Source of the DNA: JADCRZ01 sp037718865
GTDB taxonomy: Bacteria > Bacteroidota > Bacteroidia > Chitinophagales > Chitinophagaceae
Reading direction: 5' to 3'
Assembly: GCA_037718865.1 (NCBI GenBank)
Contig: JBBJMP010000019.1
Coordinates: 1-64,000 of the forward strand
Length of the DNA stretch: 64,000 bases
The translations under genes were made by a program, and so were the position numbers. The notes below the pieces were generated by a model that was not told where the DNA came from, did not search any database, and saw only the letters and a list, made by a program, of their open reading frames with translations. How positions within the stretch are numbered: the stretch's first letter is position 1; each line of letters starts with the position of its first letter. This document shows, in pieces, positions 35,135 through 45,500 of the stretch.

Positions 35135-36796
35135 ATGTTACCAAAGATATCGTTACGTGAAACCCAGGCCTGGCAAGAACTACAACATCATTACGATACC
35201 GAAATGAAACCCGTACACCTTCGGTCGCTTTTTAGTGAGGACCAGGATCGGTTCCGGAAATTTTCCTTACATGCTGAAAATATGGTCATTGATTTTTCAA
35301 AGAACCTGATTAGCCGGAAAACGCTGGATTTATTATTACAGTTAGCGGAAGAGTGTAAGGTGAAGGAAGCCATTTCAGCGATGTTCAGCGGTGAAGCGAT
35401 CAACGAAACGGAAAACCGGCCTGTTTTGCATGTGGCGCTTAGAAATGTCTCAGGACAGCCGGTACAGGTCAATGGATCCGACGTTATGCCGGAGGTTTTT
35501 CGGGTGCTTGAACAAATAAAAAAATTCTGTTCCTCCGTGCACAACGGCGAATGGAAAGGCTATACCGGTAAACCGATCAGATATATCGTGAACATTGGGA
35601 TCGGTGGCAGCGACCTTGGACCCCTGATGGTGACCGAAGCCTTAAAACCTTATTGGATAAAAGGTATTCAAACCTGGTTTGTATCAAATGTAGACGGAAC
35701 ACATATAGCCGAAACCCTGAAAAAGGTAAATGCAGAAGAAACCCTGTTCCTGATTGCTTCTAAAACTTTTACTACTCAGGAAACGATGACTAATGCCCAT
35801 AGTGCGCGCAGGTGGTTCCTGGAACAGGCAAATGATGAATCCTTGATAGCCAGGCATTTTGTAGCCCTTTCCACAAATGAAAAAGAAGTAACCAGGTTTG
35901 GAATAGATGCCGCTAACATGTTTGTTTTCTGGGATTGGGTAGGCGGCCGGTATTCTTTATGGAGTGCCATTGGTTTGTCAATCGCCTTAACCATAGGTTA
36001 CGATCATTTCGAACAATTGTTAAAGGGCGCTCACAATGCAGATAACCATTTTCAGTCCGCTTCATCTGACCAGAATATACCGGTGATACTGGCGTTAATC
36101 GGTGTATGGTACACCAATTTCTATGGTTCCCAAAGCGAGGCCATCCTGCCATACGATCAATACATGCACCGGTTTGCGGCATATTTTCAGCAGGGAAATA
36201 TGGAAAGTAATGGAAAAAGTACTGACAGGAATGGCAAAAGCACAACATATGCTACCGGTCCTATCATCTGGGGCGAGCCAGGCACTAACGGCCAGCATGC
36301 TTTTTATCAACTCATCCATCAGGGAACCGCGCTGATACCCTGTGATTTTATTGCTCCCGCCAACAGTCACAATCCTATCGGCGATCATCACAACAAACTG
36401 CTATCTAATTTCTTTGCCCAGACCGAAGCTTTAATGAATGGCAAAACGGCTGATGAAGCCAAAGCCGAACTGGAAAAATCCGGACTTAGAGAAGAGGAGG
36501 TTGATAAATTGTATCCTTTTAAGATGTTTGCTGGCAACCGGCCGACAAATTCAATACTGATCGAGAAGATAACACCGCATACTCTTGGGCAACTAATTGC
36601 TATATATGAGCACAAAATCTTTGTACAGGGAGTTATCTGGAACATTTTCAGCTTCGATCAATGGGGTGTTGAGCTGGGAAAGCAGCTGGCTAACAAAATT
36701 TTACCCGAACTGGAGAACAACGAACCGGTGCATTCGCATGATTGTTCTACTAACGGGCTTATTAATACCTACAAGGAAATGCGAAAAAATTCGTAA
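35135..36796 (+). CDS. pgi: glucose-6-phosphate isomerase
   Basis: A 553-residue cytoplasmic enzyme interconverting glucose 6-phosphate and fructose 6-phosphate. The start at 35135 (MLPKISLRETQAWQEL) matches the family N-terminus; an in-frame ATG at 35093 adds 14 unrelated residues. Signatures present: VNIGIGGSDLGP, WVGGRYSLWSAIG, the catalytic Glu in GEPGTNGQHAF, and the C-terminal lysine in DQWGVELGKQLA. Length is normal. The small secreted-protein gene follows after 21 bp and may share the transcript. Confidence 0.95.
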   Translation: MLPKISLRETQAWQELQHHYDTEMKPVHLRSLFSEDQDRFRKFSLHAENMVIDFSKNLISRKTLDLLLQLAEECKVKEAISAMFSGEAINETENRPVLHVALRNVSGQPVQVNGSDVMPEVFRVLEQIKKFCSSVHNGEWKGYTGKPIRYIVNIGIGGSDLGPLMVTEALKPYWIKGIQTWFVSNVDGTHIAETLKKVNAEETLFLIASKTFTTQETMTNAHSARRWFLEQANDESLIARHFVALSTNEKEVTRFGIDAANMFVFWDWVGGRYSLWSAIGLSIALTIGYDHFEQLLKGAHNADNHFQSASSDQNIPVILALIGVWYTNFYGSQSEAILPYDQYMHRFAAYFQQGNMESNGKSTDRNGKSTTYATGPIIWGEPGTNGQHAFYQLIHQGTALIPCDFIAPANSHNPIGDHHNKLLSNFFAQTEALMNGKTADEAKAELEKSGLREEEVDKLYPFKMFAGNRPTNSILIEKITPHTLGQLIAIYEHKIFVQGVIWNIFSFDQWGVELGKQLANKILPELENNEPVHSHDCSTNGLINTYKEMRKNS

Positions 36797-36817
36797 TTTG
36801 TTTTAAACTCTTTTTGT

Positions 36818-37147
36818 ATGAGATATAAATGGCTGTTTTTGCTATTTGTACCTGCCAGTGCTTTCGGTCAGGATAAAATTATACAGCATGATTCCATTCC
36901 AAGCCTTTCACAACGTTTCCTGTATTTAAAATCACCATCAAGCCTGGGCTTATTACCGCAGGCTCGCTATTCCCACAAAACTTCCAAAGGGTCGGTGTTC
37001 ATCCTGCCGATCGATAACATGCCCTGCCTGGTTCCCGACCCGGCTCTTTTTAAGGATATGCCTAACGCAAGGCCTGGAGAGCCGCCTTCCTACATGCCTA
37101 ATACGTATCCTAAGTATAATGTGATTCCGCAAAAGAAACAAAAATAG
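36818..37147 (+). CDS. small secreted hypothetical protein
   Basis: A 109-residue protein with a signal peptide (about residues 1-18, ending AFGQ). The mature part is Pro-rich near the end (RPGEPPSYMPNTYPKYNVIP) and has one Cys. I do not recognise it. It follows pgi closely on the same strand and faces the terminator of the PUR-domain gene. Confidence 0.5.
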   Translation: MRYKWLFLLFVPASAFGQDKIIQHDSIPSLSQRFLYLKSPSSLGLLPQARYSHKTSKGSVFILPIDNMPCLVPDPALFKDMPNARPGEPPSYMPNTYPKYNVIPQKKQK

Positions 37148-37160
37148 ACAAACACTACAT

Positions 37161-37184
37161 AAAAAAGCCCCGGTAATCCGGGGC
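37161..37184 (-). terminator. rho-independent terminator of the PUR-domain gene
   Basis: GCCCCGG and CCGGGGC form a perfect 7-bp stem with loop ATTA on the minus strand, followed directly by TTTTTT. It lies 31 bp beyond the stop codon at 37215, and could also act weakly on the plus-strand gene that ends at 37147. Confidence 0.85.
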
Positions 37185-37214
37185 GAAGAAGATAATCCAA
37201 GAAACATATTTTGG

Positions 37215-37652
37215 TTACCACTTATCCACTTCTTCGTGATCTGTATTCGTAGAAGTTGAATTGGTAGTGGGAGCAACATTATTTATTTTTATTTCTTCAA
37301 CCTCACTTACAATAACGGGAGACACTTCTTCTATCCGGCCATCACCTTCCTGTTCGGCAACCTGATCATGGTTATAAGCATCAAAATCAAAATCAGGCAT
37401 AAGATCAGTTTTTACATAGTCAACGGCTTCGGTCAGTGCTTTCAGGAATTTATTGAAATCTTCTTTGTACAGAAACAGTTTGTGCCTGTCATATCCGTCT
37501 TCATTAAATTTTTTACGGCTTTCTGTAATAGTAAGGTAGTAATCATTACTACGGGTTGCTCTAACGTCAAAAAAATACGTTCTACGCTTTCCGGCCCTAA
37601 TACGTTTGCTATAAACGCTTTCCATTCTTTTTTCATTGTTGTCGTAAGCCAC
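37215..37652 (-). CDS. PUR-domain nucleic-acid-binding protein (DUF3276)
   Basis: A 145-residue protein. Residues about 10-95 match the bacterial PUR-alpha-like domain (VYSKRIRAGKRRTYFFDVR, then YYLTITESRKKF and FLYKEDFNKFLKALTEAVDY). The tail is acidic and low complexity (about 100-145). PUR proteins bind single-stranded DNA and RNA; in Borrelia a homologue is a nucleic-acid-binding regulator. The gene has a strong promoter and terminator of its own, so it is probably well expressed. Confidence 0.8.
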   Translation of the reverse strand: MAYDNNEKRMESVYSKRIRAGKRRTYFFDVRATRSNDYYLTITESRKKFNEDGYDRHKLFLYKEDFNKFLKALTEAVDYVKTDLMPDFDFDAYNHDQVAEQEGDGRIEEVSPVIVSEVEEIKINNVAPTTNSTSTNTDHEEVDKW

Positions 37653-37702
37653 GGTTAAAAATTTTAGTCAGTTATTAATTTTCAGTTATTACAAAGCTGT
37701 TA

Positions 37703-37732
37703 CAAATATAATATTGTTTTCCAATTAGCAAA
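37703..37732 (-). promoter_or_regulatory. Bacteroidota-type promoter of the PUR-domain gene
   Basis: On the minus strand TTTG (37729-37732) is followed after 18 bp by TATATTTG (37703-37710), a full match to TTTG-N(17-23)-TAnnTTTG, leaving a leader of about 45 bases before the ATG at 37652. This is the best promoter match I found in the window. Confidence 0.65.
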
Positions 37733-37766
37733 ATTTCCATATGTAAGGGAGAACATGATCGATCCC

Positions 37767-39611
37767 CTACTCCACTTTTTCCTGCTGTTCCCGGCTTTCC
37801 TCCTGCTGCTGCAGGTCGTACAAATAACAATAGTAACCGTTTTGTGAAAGCAGCTGCTGGTGGGTACCCTGTTCCACTATCTTACCTTCTTCCAGAACGA
37901 ATATTTTATCAAATTCAAACATAGAAAAGATGCGGTGTGTAATGACGATTGCTGTTTTGCCTTCCAGGAACCGGTACAGCTTATCCAGGATTTCTTTTTC
38001 AGTATGGGCATCTACGGCGCTAAGGCAATCATCAAAGACTACTATCTTAGGATCTTTAATCAAAGCCCTGGCAATGGATATCCGCTGTTTCTGCCCGCCA
38101 CTGAGTGTTACGCCTCTTTCTCCGATTATGGTGTCATACTGGTGAGAAAGACCTTTTATTTCGTTGTCGACACTGGCTTGCCTGGCCGCTTGTTGCACCT
38201 GTCCATCTTTACTTTCAGAAAAACCGAACTGGATATTCCCGGAAATAGAATCACTGAACAGGAAAACATCCTGGGGAACATAGCTGATCTGTTCCCGCAG
38301 GTTGCGCAGGTTGAGCTTGTTGATATTGAAGCCGTCAATAGAAACGCTTCCCTTTACAGGATCGTACATCCGCAGCAATAACTGGGCAATGGTGGTTTTT
38401 CCGCTTCCTGTTCTCCCTATTATGGCCACTTTCTGGCCTTTTTTTACATGCAGCGTCATATTCTTAATAGCGTGGATACCGGTGTCAGGATAAATAAAAT
38501 CTACATTGTCAAACGCAATTGCTCCTTCCAGTTTCCTTAAGGTTGCGTCAACCTGGTTTTGAATGGCCGGAGAATAGTGAAGGAACTCATTCAGGCGACG
38601 CTGGGAAGTTGCAGCGCGCTGTATCATGCTTGCCGTCCACCCGATAGCACTAACCGGGAAGGTTAGCATATTTACATACATTACAAATTCGGCAATCGTT
38701 CCTGTAGTTACCTGCTGGTCGCCATGGATGGCGTAGATACCTCCCATTAAGATGGTCACCAGTGTGCTGATCCCTATCATCAGCGACATGGCTGGGAAGT
38801 AAACGGATTCAAGTTTAGCGAGGCCGACCGCATTCTGTTTATACTCATCGCTTTTCTTATCAAAAAAACGGTACATGGCCGATTCCTGCACATATGATTT
38901 AATCACACGAATTCCGGAATAAGATTCCTGGGCAGCGGTGGTAAGGTCACTTAACAACGTTTGAATGCGTTCGCTTTTTTTGTCGATGATGTTGTTGACA
39001 TAATATATCGTGATGGCTAACAAGGGTAAGGGTGATAATACGTAGATAGTCAGACTTTGATTTTTGTTCCACATATAAAAAACACAAAAGCCGATCGTGG
39101 CCGCCAGGTTGATAAAGTACATGAGTGCCGGCCCTGTATATAAGCGTACCCGGCTCACGTCTTCGGTTATCCGGTTCATCAGGTCTCCGGTGCTGTGCCT
39201 TTTGTAAAAATTAAGGTCCAGGAGTTGGTAATGATTATAGATTTCGTTTTTCTGATCGTATTCTATATGCCTGCTCATCACAATGATCGTCTGCCGCATA
39301 AGAAACATAAAAAAACCACCCAATAGGGCGAGCACCAGCAAAGTGGCACCACAAAGGGCCACCTTGTCCCCAAACGAAAAATCCGCCGTTTCTGTATAGT
39401 CTATAAACCACTTCACGAGCGGATCATAATTTACGATAGCACGATGTTGAGTATATCCCGGCAACTGGCGTTCGACGGCATCTACTACGTATCCTGTTAC
39501 CTGAGGGGCCAGGATACGGAAGTAGTTGGAAACGATGATGAAAATGATACCTAATAAAAAGCGGTAACGGTATTTCCAGAAATATTTGTTGAGGGCTGCA
39601 AGATGCTTCAT
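37767..39611 (-). CDS. ABC exporter half-transporter (MsbA-like)
   Basis: A 614-residue fused permease-ATPase (an in-frame ATG ten codons upstream, at 39641, is also possible). The N-terminal half has six membrane segments; the C-terminal ATPase has Walker A GRTGSGKTT, Q-loop SYVPQD, signature LSGGQKQR and Walker B VVFDDCLSAVD, then the switch His in ITHR. The residue after Walker B is Asp where most ABC ATPases have catalytic Glu, a feature seen in the degenerate partner of heterodimeric exporters. A partner subunit is not in this window. Substrate unknown; lipids or drugs are typical of the type. Confidence 0.85.
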   Translation of the reverse strand: MKHLAALNKYFWKYRYRFLLGIIFIIVSNYFRILAPQVTGYVVDAVERQLPGYTQHRAIVNYDPLVKWFIDYTETADFSFGDKVALCGATLLVLALLGGFFMFLMRQTIIVMSRHIEYDQKNEIYNHYQLLDLNFYKRHSTGDLMNRITEDVSRVRLYTGPALMYFINLAATIGFCVFYMWNKNQSLTIYVLSPLPLLAITIYYVNNIIDKKSERIQTLLSDLTTAAQESYSGIRVIKSYVQESAMYRFFDKKSDEYKQNAVGLAKLESVYFPAMSLMIGISTLVTILMGGIYAIHGDQQVTTGTIAEFVMYVNMLTFPVSAIGWTASMIQRAATSQRRLNEFLHYSPAIQNQVDATLRKLEGAIAFDNVDFIYPDTGIHAIKNMTLHVKKGQKVAIIGRTGSGKTTIAQLLLRMYDPVKGSVSIDGFNINKLNLRNLREQISYVPQDVFLFSDSISGNIQFGFSESKDGQVQQAARQASVDNEIKGLSHQYDTIIGERGVTLSGGQKQRISIARALIKDPKIVVFDDCLSAVDAHTEKEILDKLYRFLEGKTAIVITHRIFSMFEFDKIFVLEEGKIVEQGTHQQLLSQNGYYCYLYDLQQQEESREQQEKVE

Positions 39612-39657
39612 CGCGGCAAATGTACGATTGAATAACTTCAACGAAGCCAGTGAGTGG

Positions 39658-39705
39658 CCGCAGATTCGCAGATTAGTTATCCGTATTTAATCTGTTAATT
39701 TGCGG
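39658..39705. terminator. imperfect hairpin after the GH13 gene
   Basis: CCGCA/TGCGG form the outer stem and CAGATTA/TAATCTG the inner stem, separated by an internal loop. It lies between the GH13 stop (39719) and the ABC gene start. There is no U-run, so termination is uncertain. Confidence 0.35.
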
Positions 39706-39718
39706 AAATATGCCCCTC

Positions 39719-41596
39719 TCACTTCTTCAACTCCAACACTACTGCCGTTTTAGGTGGCAATTTGATTAAGGAAAGGCTGTTGATCGGTTCGTTTGTGATT
39801 ACATTTCTTGCACTGGTATATCCTTTCATCCGCTCCGTAAATCGCTCCGTGTTCAGGTTGATTTCCTTATCCGTGCTATTTGTTGCGATCATGATGGTTT
39901 TAGCATCATTATACCGGAAATAAATATAACTGCCGTCCTGCGGAACATATTGCATCAATTTACCCGAATGCAATGCCGGTGTCATCTTCCGGTAATTGGC
40001 CAGACTCTTCACATAATCGAAGGCTTCATTTTCTTTCCTGCTCCGTCCTCCGGACGTAAATTTATTTTCCGTGTCCCCCAGGAAACCTCCCGGGAAATTG
40101 CGCCGTACTTCAGCATCTGTAGGATCCTTAAAGTTCTTCATCAGGATCTCTGTTCCATAGTACCACGATGGAATGCCACGGGTGGTGAGTAGCCAGGTAA
40201 CACCCATTTTATACTTATCAAAATTTTCTCCTATAACGGAAAGGTAGCGATCCATGTCGTGGTTATCGAGTGAGGTTACCAGTTTCATCGGATCGGCATA
40301 CACCACGTCCTGTGTTAAGGTCTGGTATAAACGGTTCACGCCATCATCCCATCCGAAGTTTTGCTTTAAGGCATCATTGATCGCGTAGTTCAAAGGAAAA
40401 TCCAGGGTGCCGGGCAGATTGCTTTTGAAGGGGAAGTTGAGGTTGTTGCTTACAAAATAGGAAAGAGAAACCGGGGATGATGCCGTCGATTCTCCAAATA
40501 AATGAATGTTCGGATATTCGGACAATAACGCCTGGTTACAGCGATTCATAAAAGCCTGGTCGTTGTATTTGTAGGTATCGATACGCCAGGCATCGATTTT
40601 AAACATTTCGGTTGACCAGATTGCGTGCTGAATCAGGTAGTTTGCCAGGAAGGGGTTGCGCTGATTCAGGTCCGGTAGGAAAGGTGTAAACCATCCATCC
40701 AGCAGCATCTTCCTGTCAGCCGCGGAACCGTGCGGATCCAGGAGTGCTTGTTCCTTGTGAGAGCTGCTGGTATATTGGGGCCAGTTGTTCAGCCAGTCTT
40801 TAGCCGGCAGGTCCTTATACATCCAGTGGTCGTCGCTGACGTGGTTATACACCGCATCCTGAACAAGCTTCATGCCCCGCTTGTGTAACGCGTCTGAAAG
40901 ACGGATATACGCCTCGTTGCCGCCAAAGCGGCGGTCTATTTGATAATGATCGGTGAAATGATAGCCGTGATAACCTGCCTGCATCCGGTCCGGGCCTTCT
41001 TTTTTGAGCACCTCGTCGTTCTCAATGACAGGGGTAAGCCAAAGTGCCGTAACACCTAACTCCTGCAGGTAATCAAGGTGATCCATTATACCTTTTAAAT
41101 CACCGCCATGTCTCCAGTAAGGGTTTTTTACATTGGCGTTAGTATCAGCCATACCGGGAAATTTATCGTTTGACGGATCTCCGTTAGCAAAGCGATCCGG
41201 CATGACGAGATAGATCAGATCTGATGATGACACGCCTGTGGCTTTAGGAAATGTTGATCGCTCCTTCAACTCATACGACCGGTTGATGGTTTGATTACCT
41301 GTTTTGCCAACCAGTTTGATCATGCCTGGTTTGGCCGAAGGGGCGATCTTTAGATCCAAAAATGCATAGTTGCTATTTTCCACTTTGCTGGTCCTGACCA
41401 GCGAAACACCGGGATAGTTAACAGCATACAGGAGCTTTCCTGCGCCAGGCCCATACACCAGCAACTGCAGGTTAGGGTTTTTCATTCCTGCCCACCAGTT
41501 GGAAGGATGAATTTTTGTGATGGCTGGCTCTACCTGCTGTGCAAAAATTGCCCTGCAGATAAGCGACAGCAGGACGAGTGCAAGAGTGCTTTTCAT
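39719..41596 (-). CDS. GH13 alpha-amylase family enzyme (neopullulanase/cyclomaltodextrinase type)
   Basis: A 625-residue exported enzyme: signal peptide (ends IFAQ, about residue 19), an N-terminal beta-sandwich of cyclomaltodextrinase type (about 22-115, with HPSNWWAGM), the catalytic barrel, and a C-terminal beta domain. The four GH13 regions are visible: DAVYNHV, AWRIDTYKY (nucleophile Asp), FGESTA (acid/base Glu) and LDNHDMDR (third Asp). It cleaves alpha-1,4-glucans such as pullulan, starch or cyclodextrins in the periplasm, like SusA, although no SusCD pair is directly adjacent. A maltose utilisation role is inferred. Confidence 0.9.
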   Translation of the reverse strand: MKSTLALVLLSLICRAIFAQQVEPAITKIHPSNWWAGMKNPNLQLLVYGPGAGKLLYAVNYPGVSLVRTSKVENSNYAFLDLKIAPSAKPGMIKLVGKTGNQTINRSYELKERSTFPKATGVSSSDLIYLVMPDRFANGDPSNDKFPGMADTNANVKNPYWRHGGDLKGIMDHLDYLQELGVTALWLTPVIENDEVLKKEGPDRMQAGYHGYHFTDHYQIDRRFGGNEAYIRLSDALHKRGMKLVQDAVYNHVSDDHWMYKDLPAKDWLNNWPQYTSSSHKEQALLDPHGSAADRKMLLDGWFTPFLPDLNQRNPFLANYLIQHAIWSTEMFKIDAWRIDTYKYNDQAFMNRCNQALLSEYPNIHLFGESTASSPVSLSYFVSNNLNFPFKSNLPGTLDFPLNYAINDALKQNFGWDDGVNRLYQTLTQDVVYADPMKLVTSLDNHDMDRYLSVIGENFDKYKMGVTWLLTTRGIPSWYYGTEILMKNFKDPTDAEVRRNFPGGFLGDTENKFTSGGRSRKENEAFDYVKSLANYRKMTPALHSGKLMQYVPQDGSYIYFRYNDAKTIMIATNSTDKEINLNTERFTERMKGYTSARNVITNEPINSLSLIKLPPKTAVVLELKK

Positions 41597-41789
41597 GTCG
41601 AATCAGGTTGAGTAACAATAATAATTAAACTGATTAAATAAACAAGGGATAAGGCGGCGTTAGTTTGAACTTCTTCGTGGAATAAACCGGGATCCTGAAA
41701 TGTTATACTTCCGTGATCATTTGCTTTATGATCCGGTTGTACTTTTACAATATAAATCAGGAGTCGGAGTAACGTTTAGCCTGGCTCGA

Positions 41790-41823
41790 TTTGTGCCAGC
41801 ATTTAGGGGTTCAATATGCTTTC
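41790..41823 (+). promoter_or_regulatory. possible promoter of the Met/Lys-rich protein gene
   Basis: TTTG (41790-41793) is followed after 21 bp by TATGCTTTC (41815-41823), close to TAnnTTTG with one extra base and a final C. It leaves a leader of about 30 bases before the ATG at 41856. Confidence 0.35.
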
Positions 41824-41855
41824 GAACGTACACTTAAATTTAAAATATACATATT

Positions 41856-42233
41856 ATGAAAAAGACATTTTTTTTGATTGCAGCCATTTTCTTCAGCCTG
41901 CTGGCTTCTGCCCAGGATACGAAAGAAAAGAAGATGGATAAAACGGATAAGATGGAGAAAACGGACAAGATGGACGATATGGACAAAATGCACAAAATGA
42001 AGGATTGTATTATGATGAAAGAAGGAAAAATGATGGTTATGAAAGGGGGTAAATCGATGGCTATGGATAAGGAAATGACTTTGTCAAACGGCTCCAAGGT
42101 TATGACTGATGGTTCAGTAATGATGAAAGATGGCACTACCAAAAGCATGCAGGATGGAGAAATGATTTACATGGATGGTAAGATGTCGAAGATGAAAACG
42201 AAAGGTTCAATGAAAAAGAAGGACTCACAATAG
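41856..42233 (+). CDS. Met/Lys-rich periplasmic protein, DUF6799-like
   Basis: A 125-residue protein with a signal peptide ending ASAQ (about residue 20). Next is a highly charged run of KMDKTDKMEKTDKMDDMDK type, then two repeats of the DUF6799 kind, each with MMKEGKMMVMKGG or MMKDGTTKSMQDG and NGSKVMTDG. The composition is dominated by Met, Lys and Asp, with one Cys (KDCIMMK). Dense Met-x-x-Met spacing can bind copper or silver ions, but a metal role is inference. It is a single-gene unit with its own terminator. Confidence 0.65.
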   Translation: MKKTFFLIAAIFFSLLASAQDTKEKKMDKTDKMEKTDKMDDMDKMHKMKDCIMMKEGKMMVMKGGKSMAMDKEMTLSNGSKVMTDGSVMMKDGTTKSMQDGEMIYMDGKMSKMKTKGSMKKKDSQ

Positions 42234-42257
42234 ATTATCCTGCAATTAAATCATCTG

Positions 42258-42286
42258 GCCGCCTCATTATGTTGAGGCGGCTTTTT
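42258..42286 (+). terminator. rho-independent terminator of the Met/Lys-rich gene
   Basis: GCCGCCTCA and TGAGGCGGC make a perfect 9-bp stem with a 6-base loop, followed by TTTTT. It lies 25 bp after the stop codon. The remaining spacer to 42516 is AT-rich and shows no other feature. Confidence 0.85.
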
Positions 42287-42516
42287 CATTACTGGCAATG
42301 AGCGTCAGTTTGCCGATTGAGTCACAGTCATGTTTAAACGCTTTCTGGAACGAATTAACAATTAACGGGTATAATAATGTGTGGCAGACTAGAACGATAC
42401 ACATCAATTAAAAAAAAATTTCTTATGGTTAAATTATTAAAAAAATCCTAATTTAGTTTACAGAAGGAAAACAATTCTTTCGCCTTTGTAACAAACACCA
42501 TAATAAAATTGCCATT

Positions 42517-45500
42517 ATGAAAGACCATCGCTTCATTGGGCATTTATTGCCCTGCCAATTCCATTTCAAGTTTCCAACACCTAAAATTCTTTCAGTTTAT
42601 GTATTAATATCTGTCCTGCAGGTATTTTCATACAATGCGTTTACCCAGACAAGCCCGATCACAGGAACAATTAAAAATCCTGCCGGCGAGCCACTTTCAG
42701 GAGCAACCATCAATGTCAAAGGAAAAAAAATTACAACCACTTCAGATGCTTCCGGAAGTTTCAGCATCAATGTGCCGGCCGATGGTAAAACACTAGTTGT
42801 GAGCTTCATCGGTATGGAAACAAAAGAAATTATACTTGCCGGAGAAGCAACAATAGACATAAGCCTTACCACTTTAAGCAGTGATTTGGCTGATGTAGTG
42901 GTTATCGGATATGGGAGCCAGTTGAAAAGAGCAGTAACTGGAGCCGTTCAAACGATCAATACGAAAGAGTTGAGGGACATACCTGTTTCTCAGATCACTC
43001 AAAAGCTACAGGGGCGTTTGGCTGGTGTGCAGATCAATCAAACTACCGGCAAACCCGGCCAGGGAATGTCTATAAGGATTCGGGGTCAACTGTCCGTTTC
43101 CGCAGGTAGCGATCCTTTATATGTGGTTGACGGGTTTCCCATTACAGGTAGTATCGGCGCTGTTAACCCTGATGAGATAGAAAGTATTTCGATATTAAAA
43201 GATGCAGCGTCTACTTCTTTATATGGATCCCGGGCGGCCAACGGGGTCGTTTTGATAACTACAAAAAAGGGAAAGGGAGGCCAAACCAATGTCAGCTTCA
43301 ATACTTTTGTTGGTTTGCAACAAGTACCCGAGAGAGGCAGAATAAAAATGATGAACGCCGTTGATTTCGCTCAGTTTAAAAAGGAATACTATGAAGATGC
43401 GGGGCAGCCTGTGCCTGTTGAATTTCAAAATCCTTCGCAATACGAAGGCAAGAATAATGACTGGTATGGGGCTTTGCTGAGAAGGGCGCCTATGCAGAGT
43501 TACAACCTGACTATGACCTCAAATACAGATAAAGTGAGCACGGCCTTAGTGGCGGGAGTATATAACCAGGAAGGGGTTGTCCTGAATAATGTGTACAAAC
43601 GATATTCACTACGGATGAACCTGGATTATGCCGTATCTGACAAAGTAAAAATCGGATTTAATATCGCTCCCTCTTATGTTTTCGACAATACGCCGAGAAC
43701 AGATGGGGACAGGGGAACAGGGATTCTTTTTAACGCCCTGCATACCTGGCCCATAATGCCTATATACGATTCAAGCGGCCAACTGACCAAGTTCAACCAA
43801 TTTCCCGGAAGTACAGGCAACATCTTTGCGTATCCTAACTGGGTTAGGGCAGCCAAAGAACTGGTCAATGAAACAAAGGTTACCAACCTGCTATCGAATG
43901 CTTATGTTCAATATCAGCCCATTAAAGGATTGGTACTAAAATCAACTTTCAATGTTGAATTTTTGGGTTCCAAATTTTTCTTTTTTAATCCTTCCACGGC
44001 AACCAGTGCCATCAATGTTCCTATCCCAACCACCGCCGTATCTATCAGGCAAAATGTTGAAAACCAAACATGGCTGAACGAAAACCTGGCTACCTACTCG
44101 AGAAGTTTCGGGGACCACAATTTTGAACTTCTGGCAGGGTATACCAACCAAAAATTCCGTCAGGAATTCACCCGGCTGCAGGCTGATACCTATACCGATG
44201 ACAGGCTTCCTACCATTCAGGGGGCACTCAACATAAACCGGGGAGGTACCACTAATGGAGTGAATGAATGGGCGTTGACCTCTTATCTTTCCCGGTTAAC
44301 GTACAATTATAATGGCAAATATTTGCTTACTGCTTCATTTCGTAGTGATGGTTCTTCCCGGTTCGGGGCTGCCAACCGGTGGGGAACTTTCCCATCCGCT
44401 TCAGTAGGATGGGTTATTTCGGATGAGAATTTCTTCAACAGGTTCGAAAAAATATCCTTTGCAAAACTCAGAGCCAGCTATGGTGTCATCGGCAACAACA
44501 ATATTGGTAATTACACCCAATATGCCCTGGTCAATAATACCATAAATGCCGTTTTTGGTAATACCGTAGCCACCGGCGCCGTGGTCACTTCTTTGGCGAA
44601 TAGCAATTTAGGATGGGAAACCACCAAACAAATTGATATTGGCTTAGACCTCGGGTTGTTCAATGACAGGGTACAATTCACGTACGACTATTATGTAAAA
44701 AACACCACTAACCTGCTTTATAGTGTACAAATTCCGCAAGAAGCCGGCTTTGGCAATTTCAATGATAACATTGGCGAAATTAAATTTTGGGGACATGAAT
44801 TTGCTCTGACTACCCGAAATACTACCGGAAAACTACAATGGACAACCAATGCTAATATTTCGTTCAACCGGAACAGGGTATTGGCGCTGGCCGACGGGAT
44901 AGACAGGGTCTACGGTAGTTTTCATATCACTAAAGTGGGCCAACCGTTTGGACAGTTTTATGGTATCATAGCCGATGGGGTTTACCTGAATGCGGCAGAC
45001 CTTGATAAATCTCCAAAAGTACCCGGGCGTTCAACCGTTGGCAGCATAAAGTTAAGGGATATCAATGGCGACGGTATCATTACCAATGGTGGCGACAAAG
45101 ACGACCGGACCATTATCGGCAGCCCGTTCCCTAAATTCATTTACGGGATCACCAATACTTTACTATATGGCAACTTTGATTTTACCATTGTCGGTTCCGG
45201 CTCCCATGGCAATAAACTCCTGGTTCGCCATCTGTACAGTACAGCCAACCTGGATGGTGTTTTTAATTTAGTGGATGAAGTAAAGTACCGTTTCAGATCA
45301 GAAGCCAACCCGGGCAAAGGATTTTATGGTACCACCGTGGGGGGTGGTAATGTTACGGGGATTGAGAGAGACTGGATGAACAGTCGCTTTATCACGGATG
45401 CTTCGTATTTTTCCATCCGGAACATAACGCTTGGTTATAATATAGGCATTAAAAATAAGATATTTAATTCCGCCCGGATTTATACCTCTGTACAACAGGT

